The notes beneath the pieces were generated by a model. The model was not told the origin of the DNA, did not search any database, and saw only the letters and a program-made list of their open reading frames with translations. A stretch of 6,457 nucleotides of DNA from contig DVLN01000091.1 in assembly GCA_018715465.1 (NCBI GenBank), forward strand, positions 1 to 6,457, in the 5' to 3' direction. This document shows positions 1 through 5,480 of the stretch, piece after piece. The stretch comes from Candidatus Faecivivens stercorigallinarum (GTDB lineage: Bacteria > Bacillota > Clostridia > Oscillospirales > Ruminococcaceae). The stretch's first letter is position 1, and the number at the start of each line of letters is the position of its first letter. The translations under genes were made by a program, and so were the position numbers.

Positions 1-8
1 CACGGATT

Positions 9-17
9 TGTTACAAT
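9..17 (+). promoter_or_regulatory. Possible extended -10 element for aroE
   Basis: TG at 9-10, one base, then TACAAT at 12-17 fits an extended -10 hexamer of the main sigma factor. Transcription would start near base 24 and leave a leader of about 25 bases before the chosen aroE start. Any -35 box would lie before the window, so it cannot be checked, and an upstream gene in the same operon is not excluded. Confidence 0.35.
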
Positions 18-33
18 AAAAACAAATATCCAG

Positions 34-40
34 AAAAGGG
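34..40 (+). promoter_or_regulatory. Ribosome binding site that decides the aroE start
   Basis: AAAAGGG ends 2 bases before the ATG at 43 and 8 bases before the ATG at 49. Only the second spacing suits 16S rRNA pairing, so initiation at 49 is preferred. The alternative adds just Met-Ala to the N-terminus. Confidence 0.5.
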
Positions 41-48
41 CGATGGCT

Positions 49-930
49 ATGAAACAGGAAATCACCGGACACACCGCGCTTTACTGCCTGCTTGGCAGTC
101 CCGTCGCGCACAGTATCTCTCCCCAGATGCACAACGCGTCTTTTCTTCACCATGGGATTGACGCGCGTTATCTGGCTTTTGACGTAAAGCCGGAACAGCT
201 GGCGGATGCGATCAATGGACTCAAGGCAATCGGTGTCAGAGGATTTAACCTGACCATGCCGCTCAAACGGGAAGTCGTGCCTTTCTGCGACCGGCTCTCC
301 CCTGCCGCCGAGATCTGCGGCGCGGTCAATACCGTGATCAACGAAAACGGCATCCTGACCGGAACGACCACTGACGGCATCGGCTACCTGCTTTCGGCAA
401 AGGACGCAGCCGGGTTTGATGACCTGCACGGCAAAAAGATTGTACAGCTGGGCGCAGGCGGTGCAGGTGTATCGGCACTTGTCCAGGCGGCACTCGACGG
501 TGCTGCCCAGATTGACCTGTTCAATGGCCATGCGCGGCCGGAGCTTCTGCGGATTGTTGACCAGCTGCAATCCCGTACCCGGTGTGATGTACGGTTCCAT
601 CTGCTGGCTGATCAGGACGCGCTGAAAAAAGCAGTCGGACAGGCCGACCTGCTGGTGAACACAACACCGGTCGGGATGGCGCCCGATCTGGAAGGCCAGA
701 GCCTGATCACCGATCCGGGATGGTTCCATAAAAATCTGGTGGTCAGCGACATGATCTATGAGCCGATGGAAACAAAACTGCTCTCCCTTGCACGTCAGGC
801 CGGATGCAGAACCTTCAATGGTCTGTACATGCTTTTGTACCAGGGAGCGGCGTCTTTCAAGATTTGGACCGGGCTGGAGATGCCGGTCGAGGAGATTAAG
901 AAAAAATACTTTTCCGGTAAAAAGAGGTAA
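49..930 (+). CDS. aroE: Shikimate dehydrogenase family enzyme (AroE/YdiB type)
   Basis: Predicted cytosolic NAD(P)-dependent reduction of 3-dehydroshikimate to shikimate in the chorismate pathway, or quinate/shikimate oxidation if YdiB-like. The 293-residue protein is near the usual family length. Numbering from the ATG at 49, the N-terminal substrate domain has SISPQMHN (S22, S24), TMPLK with catalytic Lys73, Asn94 in AVNT, and TDGIG with catalytic Asp109. The Rossmann domain has GAGGAG at 135-140, NTTPVGM at 204-210, DMIYEPMETKLL around 235, and a C-terminal segment with MLLYQGA (Gln265) and WTG. The dinucleotide loop after the second strand reads LFNGHA, so the Arg of the NADP-binding NRT motif of classical AroE is absent. 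From memory the overall sequence resembles E. coli YdiB. An upstream ATG at 43 is in frame but badly spaced from the Shine-Dalgarno site. No other aro gene is visible nearby. The family is secure, but cofactor and preferred substrate are not. Confidence 0.93.
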   Translation: MKQEITGHTALYCLLGSPVAHSISPQMHNASFLHHGIDARYLAFDVKPEQLADAINGLKAIGVRGFNLTMPLKREVVPFCDRLSPAAEICGAVNTVINENGILTGTTTDGIGYLLSAKDAAGFDDLHGKKIVQLGAGGAGVSALVQAALDGAAQIDLFNGHARPELLRIVDQLQSRTRCDVRFHLLADQDALKKAVGQADLLVNTTPVGMAPDLEGQSLITDPGWFHKNLVVSDMIYEPMETKLLSLARQAGCRTFNGLYMLLYQGAASFKIWTGLEMPVEEIKKKYFSGKKR

Positions 931-932
931 GC

Positions 933-977
933 AAAAACACCTGACGGTCTTTTTTACAAAAACCATCAGGTGTTTTT
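933..977. terminator. Bidirectional terminator between convergent aroE and MATE genes
   Basis: The arms AAAAACACCTGACGGT (933-948) and ACCATCAGGTGTTTTT (962-977) pair over 16 positions around a 13-base loop. The one imperfection is a C-A mismatch in + strand RNA, which becomes a G-U wobble in - strand RNA. The terminal A and T runs supply a U-tract in both directions. It starts 3 bases after the aroE stop and ends 23 bases before the MATE stop, so it can end both transcripts. Confidence 0.88.
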
Positions 978-1000
978 ATTTGTCCATCAGAACTGATATA

Positions 1001-2365
1001 TTATGTAGCAGTCACCACGTCATCTTTCGGATAACGCTTTCTGACCACGATAAAGGTGATGGTGTGGCAGAGGGCAGTCACAACCCAGGTGACCGGATAG
1101 GACAGATAAAGGGTCGTCAGTGTCGGCGACAGGAATTTGAATACCGTAAAAATCCAGACGATCCGCAGTCCGCAGGCACCGGTCAGCGAGACGATCATTG
1201 GGATGACTGAATACCCCATCCCGCGCAGCGAACCGACCATGGTATCCATAATGCCGCAGGTAAAATAGGTCGGACAGATGATCGACATTCTCAGCAATCC
1301 ATACTGGACAACCTCCGGGTCGCTGGTATAAAAGCCCAGCAGCACAGTGCCGAAGAAGTAAGCCAGCAGCCCGAGAGTAATTCCAAACAGGCAGACATAT
1401 CCTTGGCTGACACACAGAATCTTATTGACCCGTTTATACTTCTGTGCACCTATATTCTGGCCGGTAAAGGAGATAGCAGACTGGTACATTGAGTTCATTG
1501 CAACATAGACAAATCCTTCGATATTGGAAGCGGCAGTATTTCCCGCCATTGCAATCGAACCAAACGAGTTGACAGTCGACTGGATCAGGACGTTGGAAAC
1601 CGAGAAGATCGCGCCCTGCAACCCTGCAGGCAGGCCGATCTGAAGGATTGCGAAAAACTTTGCGCGGTCAATCCGCATTTTACGGAAGCTGAATTTCAGC
1701 GGACCTTCTTCCTTGCGCAGGCAGTTGATGACCAGCGCCATCGACAGGCACTGTGAGATGATCGTCGCCAGCGCGACACCCGCTACGTCCATATGAAAAA
1801 CAATGACAAAAAACAGGTTCAGCACGATGTTCAGGATACCGGCGACCGTCAGATAATACAGCGGTCTTTTGGTATCGCCGACCGCACGCAGCACCGCCGA
1901 ACCGAAGTTGTACATCATCATAGCCGGACATCCAACAAAGATTATCCGCATATACAAAGCTGCTTTATCCAGTACGTCTTCCGGCGTTCCCATCAGTTCC
2001 AGCAGCGGACGTGCCAGCAGCAATCCCAATACAACCAATATCCCGCCGCCGATCAGCGCCAGCATCATCGACGTGTGGATCGTCTCCTGGATGTTCTTCT
2101 CCTGCCGTGCGCCGAAGTACCGGGCAACCAATACATTGGTACCGATGGACAGCCCGAGAAACACGTTGGTCAGCAGGTTAATCAGTGCACCCGTCGAACC
2201 AACCGCCGCCAGCGAAGTGCTCCCCGCAAACCTTCCGACGACGATAACGTCCGCCGCGTTAAACAGCAGCTGCAAAATACTGGACAGCATCAGCGGTATC
2301 GCAAACCGCAATATCTTTCCAGGCAGCGGCCCGGAACACATATCCATCTCATAACTTCTGGCCAT
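1001..2365 (-). CDS. MATE-family multidrug/toxin efflux transporter
   Basis: A 454-residue integral membrane protein of the MATE family, expected to export cationic or other compounds by Na+ or H+ antiport. The length and about 12 hydrophobic helices match the family's two six-helix halves. In the first half, residues 24-56 carry the typical pattern of Pro24, Asp39, VVGRFAG and LAAVG, followed by NVLVARYFGA (77-86) and LRAVGDTKRP (159-168). In the second half are the matching LPAGLQGAIFS (245-255), TGQNIGAQ (301-308) and LRGMGYSVIPM (380-390). There is no cleavable signal peptide, and the charged tail VRKRYPKDD should be cytoplasmic. The ATG at 2365 follows GGAAAGGA with 7 bases spacing. A promoter lies about 60 bases upstream, and the leader carries a small GC-rich hairpin. 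The transported substrate cannot be told from sequence. Multidrug resistance is a family-level inference only. Confidence 0.94.
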   Translation of the reverse strand: MARSYEMDMCSGPLPGKILRFAIPLMLSSILQLLFNAADVIVVGRFAGSTSLAAVGSTGALINLLTNVFLGLSIGTNVLVARYFGARQEKNIQETIHTSMMLALIGGGILVVLGLLLARPLLELMGTPEDVLDKAALYMRIIFVGCPAMMMYNFGSAVLRAVGDTKRPLYYLTVAGILNIVLNLFFVIVFHMDVAGVALATIISQCLSMALVINCLRKEEGPLKFSFRKMRIDRAKFFAILQIGLPAGLQGAIFSVSNVLIQSTVNSFGSIAMAGNTAASNIEGFVYVAMNSMYQSAISFTGQNIGAQKYKRVNKILCVSQGYVCLFGITLGLLAYFFGTVLLGFYTSDPEVVQYGLLRMSIICPTYFTCGIMDTMVGSLRGMGYSVIPMIVSLTGACGLRIVWIFTVFKFLSPTLTTLYLSYPVTWVVTALCHTITFIVVRKRYPKDDVVTAT

Positions 2366-2395
2366 ACAACCATCCTTTCCTCTTCAAACGGAGAT

Positions 2396-2412
2396 TCCGC
2401 GGCGACAGCCGC
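2396..2412. repeat. GC-rich hairpin in the MATE leader, related to the repeats at 3503-3562
   Basis: GCGGC (2399-2403) and GCCGC (2408-2412) form a 5-base-pair stem with a 4-base loop, inside the predicted 5' leader of the MATE mRNA. On the + strand, bases 2396-2407 (TCCGCGGCGACA) are identical to 3509-3520 in the first repeat before the aminopeptidase gene. The next C of that repeat is missing here, which shortens the palindrome. A second tiny dyad, CGGA-GAT-TCCG at 2389-2399, abuts it. Both lie just before the ribosome binding site, so an effect on translation is possible but unproven. Confidence 0.5.
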
Positions 2413-2425
2413 ATAATTCATCATC

Positions 2426-2454
2426 ATTATAAACCCTTCTTCCAAAACTTACAA
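2426..2454 (-). promoter_or_regulatory. Sigma-A-type promoter of the MATE gene
   Basis: Read on the - strand, TTGTAA (2454-2449) is followed after 17 bases by a perfect TATAAT (2431-2426). Transcription would start near 2419, giving a leader of about 54 bases. The -35 box sits in an 11-base string, AAGACTTGTAA, that recurs at the exonuclease promoter. Confidence 0.78.
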
Positions 2455-2553
2455 GTCTTTTACATAAAATGAACCAAACTGTTACAGAAAAATATTATTT
2501 CGTTGGTTTGTATTATTTTTTTGTATATTTCAATTTATTTCTGCACACATTAC

Positions 2554-2599
2554 ACAACCACCCTGTCCGTCAGTATCAGTGAACAGACAGGGTGGTTGT
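2554..2599 (+). terminator. Strong terminator-like hairpin whose U-tract is on the + strand
   Basis: ACAACCACCCTGTC (2554-2567) and GACAGGGTGGTTGT (2586-2599) form a perfect 14-base-pair stem with an 18-base loop. On the + strand it is followed by TTCTTATTTT, as in an intrinsic terminator. On the - strand the following bases are GTAATGTGTG, which is not a U-tract. The position, 16 bases past the stop of the - strand HAD gene, is where that gene's terminator would be expected, but the polarity fits a + strand transcript and no + strand gene is visible before it. It may work weakly for the HAD gene, block antisense transcription, or end a small unannotated RNA. Confidence 0.6.
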
Positions 2600-2615
2600 T
2601 TCTTATTTTGGGCAT

Positions 2616-3398
2616 TTACACTTGTTGCAACATCCGGGCAATCACCGCCTCCGGCCTCTTGGTCTTTGGATAAGGTAAAGAGCCGAGCTCTGCGGGAGCG
2701 CCTTCCATCAGATACGGGTGCCCGACCGCGCCGAGCATCGGCAGGTCGTTATGATTATCCCCGAACGCCATCACGTCGCCCGGGTCGATTCCGGCAGCTT
2801 TGCACACGGTCAGAATTCCCTCCCGTTTGCTGGCAACGCCGCAGTCCAGCCAGAGACTTCCGCCGAGCGCGATCTGGACTTCACTTCCCCAGCGTCTGCG
2901 CCACTCGTCCTGATATTGCAGCGCACCATCCGGGCAATAAGCTGATACCTTCAGGATATCTTCCTCAATCGCTTCCGGGCTGGGAATGATCGTCACATGG
3001 TTCCCGACAAAATAACGAATATGGTCGAGATAATCCTGATGCTTTGGAATCAGATAGCTGGTTTCCGCACCGGAAATCAGCACTTCAAAATGCGGGATAT
3101 CCAGTATCTGATGGCTGAGCGCGAGTGCGACTTCCCGTTTAACCGGTGTTTTCCCGGCAATGCCGCCGCCCGGTGCAAAACAAATTCCGCCATTTTCACA
3201 GATATACCAGATATCGTCGGCAACCGGTGCAAACAGCTTGCGCAAACTTCCATGCTGCCGCCCCGACGCGGCACAAAAAGCAATTCCCCGCGCTTTCAGT
3301 GCGCGAACCTGCTCAAACAGCAGCGGGGAAATTTCCGTCGCACCGTTTTGCAGCAGTGTTCCGTCGATGTCGCTGGCAATCATTTTAATCGACATCAT
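2616..3398 (-). CDS. Cof-type HAD-IIB family hydrolase (sugar-phosphate phosphatase-like)
   Basis: A 260-residue cytosolic phosphatase of the haloacid dehalogenase superfamily, Cof subfamily, which uses an aspartyl-phosphate intermediate and Mg2+. Motif I is SDIDGTLL, with nucleophile Asp10 and acid/base Asp12. Motif II is ASGR (Ser45). Motif III is Lys191 in ASKREG. Motif IV is GDNHNDLPML, with metal ligands Asp214 and Asp218. The stretch from about 85 to 190 is the C2 cap that decides substrate choice. Family members act on sugar phosphates, flavin precursors and similar small phosphates, and the actual substrate is not predictable here. The frame stays open to a TTG at 3416, but AAAAGGG at 3413-3407 sits 8 bases before the ATG at 3398, which puts motif I at the expected distance from the N-terminus. 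The gene has its own promoter, runs divergently from the aminopeptidase gene, and lies 250 bases before MATE on the same strand. Confidence 0.9.
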   Translation of the reverse strand: MMSIKMIASDIDGTLLQNGATEISPLLFEQVRALKARGIAFCAASGRQHGSLRKLFAPVADDIWYICENGGICFAPGGGIAGKTPVKREVALALSHQILDIPHFEVLISGAETSYLIPKHQDYLDHIRYFVGNHVTIIPSPEAIEEDILKVSAYCPDGALQYQDEWRRRWGSEVQIALGGSLWLDCGVASKREGILTVCKAAGIDPGDVMAFGDNHNDLPMLGAVGHPYLMEGAPAELGSLPYPKTKRPEAVIARMLQQV

Positions 3399-3406
3399 AG
3401 CATCAT

Positions 3407-3413
3407 CCCTTTT
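3407..3413 (-). promoter_or_regulatory. Ribosome binding site that decides the HAD hydrolase start
   Basis: AAAAGGG on the - strand lies 8 bases before the ATG at 3398 and 11 before a second ATG at 3395. It lies inside the frame that could begin at the TTG at 3416, which argues against that longer start. Confidence 0.55.
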
Positions 3414-3429
3414 CAAATATTCTGTTCAG

Positions 3430-3458
3430 ATTGTACCATATTTGTTGCCTGCTGACAA
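3430..3458 (-). promoter_or_regulatory. Promoter of the HAD hydrolase gene
   Basis: On the - strand, TTGTCA (3458-3453) is followed after 17 bases by TACAAT (3435-3430). A TG one base before the -10 box makes it an extended -10. Transcription would start near 3423, about 25 bases before the ATG. A short dyad, TCTGTTCAGA (3421-3430), overlaps the predicted start site. Confidence 0.7.
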
Positions 3459-3502
3459 CCAGCTGACGTTATTGAACGCCAGAGATGTGAACGAATCCCG
3501 GC

Positions 3503-3527
3503 ATCAAGTCCGCGGCGACACGCCGCC
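3503..3527. repeat. Palindromic repeat, copy 1
   Basis: First of two 25-base direct repeats with a 35-base period. Its core is a 15-base palindrome, GCGGCG-ACA-CGCCGC (3512-3526), preceded by ATCAAGTCC. Flanking GTC (3508-3510) and GAC (3528-3530) could lengthen the stem past one C-C mismatch. It lies between the divergent HAD and aminopeptidase promoters. It may be a protein-binding dyad, an RNA hairpin, or one member of a short repeat family scattered in the genome. Confidence 0.72.
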
Positions 3528-3537
3528 GACCAACGCG

Positions 3538-3562
3538 ATCAAGTCCGTGGCGACACGCCACC
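3538..3562. repeat. Palindromic repeat, copy 2, next to the aminopeptidase promoter
   Basis: Second copy of the 25-base repeat, with core GTGGCG-ACA-CGCCAC (3547-3561). It differs from copy 1 at only two bases, C to T at 3548 and G to A at 3560. Those two bases pair with each other in the palindrome, so symmetry is kept. It ends 4 bases before the -35 box of the aminopeptidase promoter, where an activator or repressor could sit. Confidence 0.72.
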
Positions 3563-3566
3563 TGCC

Positions 3567-3594
3567 TTGACACCGATGTTCAATCTGTTATAAT
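3567..3594 (+). promoter_or_regulatory. Consensus sigma-A-type promoter of the aminopeptidase gene
   Basis: A perfect TTGACA (3567-3572) is followed after 16 bases by a perfect TATAAT (3589-3594). The predicted start site is near 3601, giving a leader of about 33 bases. Two consensus hexamers suggest strong basal expression unless it is repressed. Confidence 0.85.
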
Positions 3595-3600
3595 AATATT

Positions 3601-3611
3601 TGAACGGTTCA
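3601..3611. promoter_or_regulatory. Operator-like dyad at the aminopeptidase transcription start
   Basis: TGAAC-G-GTTCA is a perfect 11-base dyad 6 bases after the -10 box, on the predicted start site, a typical place for repressor binding. The same half-site (TGAAC or GTTCA) recurs at 3424-3428, 3473-3477, 3488-3492 and 3578-3582. The binding protein is unknown and the operator role is inference. Confidence 0.35.
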
Positions 3612-3633
3612 CGTTTGGAAAGGAAGGATCAGG

Positions 3634-5418
3634 ATGATTCCACAAAGACTCGCTGCCCTGCGTCAGAAGATGCAGGCATATGGTATCGACCTGTATATGG
3701 TCACCTCGGCTGACTTCCATCAGTCGGAATATGTCGGCGACCATTTCAAGGCCCGCGCTTATATCACCGGTTTTACCGGTTCGGCCGGCACCGCCGTTAT
3801 TTCAATGGATGGTGCATGGCTATGGACCGACGGACGTTATTTTATTCAGGCTGCCGCCCAGTTGGAAGGGACAACCGTCCAGCTGATGAAGATGGGACAG
3901 GAAGGCGTCCCAACCGTCGACGCATTTATTGAAGAAAAACTCGGCAAAGGTCAGACCCTCGGTTTTGACGGACGGACGGTATCGGCAAGCGCCGGTGCAT
4001 GTTACCGCAAGATGGCAATGGATAAGGGCGCAGCTGTTGAAAGCCGGTATGATCTGGTTGGTGAGGTCTGGGAAGACCGTCCGGCACTGTCTGCCGAGCC
4101 GGTATTTGAACTGGATGTTAAATATGCAGGTCAGGCCCGCTCTGAGAAGCTGGATAACCTCAGAAAAGCGATGGACAAAGAAGGCGCCGATAAACTGGTG
4201 CTCACCTCGCTGGACGATATCGCATGGCTGTTCAATATCCGCGGCGGCGACGTCGCTTATAACCCGGTTGTCCTCTCCTACCTGATGGCAAATAAGGACG
4301 GGTTTATCCTGTATGCAAACCGTGACTGCTTCCCTGCTCAGCTGGTAGAAAACCTGGCGGCAGACCGTGTGGTCATCAAACCTTACAATGATATTTACGC
4401 GGATATTCAGGCGATTCCGGCCGGCGAAACCCTGATGGCAGACTGCGCACGCACCAACTTTGCCATCGTCGACAGCATCCCAGAAGGGGTCAAGCTGCTG
4501 GACCGTGAGAATCCGACCTACCTGCCCAAGGCACTGAAAAACCCGGTTGAGGTGGAAAACGAGAAGATCGCCCATATCAAAGACGGCGTTGCAGTTACCC
4601 GGTTTATCTACTGGCTGAAAAACAACATCGGCAAACAGAAGATCACCGAGATGAGCGCCGCCGCCAAGATGGAGGAATTCCGTCAGATGGGCGAAGATTA
4701 CCTGGGCCAGAGCTTTGCCCCGATTGTCTCCTATGGTGCCCATGCCGCGATGTGCCACTACTCTCCTTCAGAGGAAAGCGATATCGAAATCGAGCCGCAC
4801 GGCTTTGCGCTGGCAGACACCGGCGGACAGTACTATCAGGGTACGACCGATATCACCCGTACCTTTGCGGTCGGCCCGCTGAGCTATGAGCAGAAGCACC
4901 ATTACACACTGGCGCTCAGAAGCCATCTGCACCTGGCGGCTGCACGTTTCCTGTACGGCTGCACCGGTACCGCGCTGGATTACGCCTGCCGCGCGCCGCT
5001 GTGGGATGAAGCACTCGACTACAACCATGGCACAGGTCATGGCGTCGGCTATCTGCTCAATGTCCACGAAGGCCCCAACTCCTTCCGTTATCGGATCGTC
5101 CCCGGCCACAACGCGGTTTTTGAGGAAGGAATGATCACCTCTAACGAACCCGGCCTGTATCTGGAAGGAAAGTACGGTATCCGCATCGAAAATATGATTG
5201 TCTGCCGGAAGGATGTTAAAAACGAGTACGGCCAGTTTATGGCGTTTGACAACCTGACCTTTGTCCCCTACGAACCCGAAGCGGTTCTGCCGGAAGAGAT
5301 GACCGCCAGAGAACGCGCCCTTTACAATGCCTATATGGAAGAAGTCTTCCAGAAAATTTCTCCCTACCTGCCGGAAGAAGAAAAAGTCTGGCTCAGAAAG
5401 GAAACTGCTGCCATCTGA
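3634..5418 (+). CDS. Aminopeptidase P family protein (Xaa-Pro aminopeptidase, M24B, long three-domain form)
   Basis: Predicted cytosolic metalloprotease that removes an N-terminal residue followed by proline, helping to use proline-containing peptides. The 594 residues match the long XPNPEP1-like type rather than the roughly 440-residue E. coli PepP. Two creatinase-like N-terminal domains span about 1-145 and 155-300. The catalytic pita-bread domain spans about 310-525, and a short M24 C-terminal domain fills about 530-594. All five dinuclear metal ligands are visible: Asp395 (LADTGG), Asp406 (TTDITRT), His469 (GTGHGVG), Glu505 (SNEPG) and Glu519 (IRIEN). Substrate-site His375 (MCHYSP) and His478 (NVHEGP) also match. 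There is no signal peptide. The ATG at 3634 follows AAGGAAGG with 6 bases spacing. It has a consensus promoter with repeats upstream and a bidirectional terminator downstream, so it looks monocistronic. Confidence 0.95.
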   Translation: MIPQRLAALRQKMQAYGIDLYMVTSADFHQSEYVGDHFKARAYITGFTGSAGTAVISMDGAWLWTDGRYFIQAAAQLEGTTVQLMKMGQEGVPTVDAFIEEKLGKGQTLGFDGRTVSASAGACYRKMAMDKGAAVESRYDLVGEVWEDRPALSAEPVFELDVKYAGQARSEKLDNLRKAMDKEGADKLVLTSLDDIAWLFNIRGGDVAYNPVVLSYLMANKDGFILYANRDCFPAQLVENLAADRVVIKPYNDIYADIQAIPAGETLMADCARTNFAIVDSIPEGVKLLDRENPTYLPKALKNPVEVENEKIAHIKDGVAVTRFIYWLKNNIGKQKITEMSAAAKMEEFRQMGEDYLGQSFAPIVSYGAHAAMCHYSPSEESDIEIEPHGFALADTGGQYYQGTTDITRTFAVGPLSYEQKHHYTLALRSHLHLAAARFLYGCTGTALDYACRAPLWDEALDYNHGTGHGVGYLLNVHEGPNSFRYRIVPGHNAVFEEGMITSNEPGLYLEGKYGIRIENMIVCRKDVKNEYGQFMAFDNLTFVPYEPEAVLPEEMTARERALYNAYMEEVFQKISPYLPEEEKVWLRKETAAI

Positions 5419-5431
5419 CTAAAGTGATGAC

Positions 5432-5480
5432 GATATGAAAAAGCCGCTCTGCTGTGAGGCAGGGCGGTTTTTATCATATC
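5432..5480. terminator. Long bidirectional terminator between the aminopeptidase and exonuclease genes
   Basis: The GC core CCGCTCTGC (5444-5452) pairs with GCAGGGCGG (5459-5467), with one T-G wobble. It is extended outward by a G-T wobble, A-T pairs (5439-5442 with 5469-5472), and GATATGA (5432-5438) with TCATATC (5474-5480). That makes about 21 pairs with a single bulged A at 5473. Five-base T runs follow the GC core on both strands. It starts 14 bases after the aminopeptidase stop and overlaps the stop codon of the convergent exonuclease gene by two bases. Confidence 0.88.

Noticed and set aside
986..997. ATCAG-AA-CTGAT palindrome between the first terminator and the MATE stop
   Set aside because: Its two-base loop cannot form a stable RNA hairpin, and a 5-base dyad is expected by chance.
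1793..2416. Open frames of 207 and 161 codons on the + strand opposite the MATE gene
   Set aside because: The translations are low-complexity (rich in Gln/Arg or Ser/Pro) with no domain, and they are mirror images of conserved MATE helices.
3399..3416. Longer HAD hydrolase starting at TTG 3416
   Set aside because: The ribosome binding site AAAAGGG would fall inside the coding region, and the ATG at 3398 has the right spacing and puts motif I at the expected distance.
3503..3562. The two direct repeats as a CRISPR array remnant
   Set aside because: There are only two copies, the spacer is 10 bases, and no cas gene is nearby. The palindromic core fits a regulatory or dispersed repeat better.
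3160..3570. Open frame of 136 codons on the + strand running through the HAD start and the palindromic repeats
   Set aside because: It overlaps the HAD coding region, both divergent promoters and the repeats. Its tail simply translates the repeat units.
3820..4758. Open frame of 312 codons on the - strand inside the aminopeptidase gene
   Set aside because: It lies wholly antisense to a gene with complete catalytic motifs, its translation shows no recognisable domain, and long antisense frames are common in moderately GC-rich genes.
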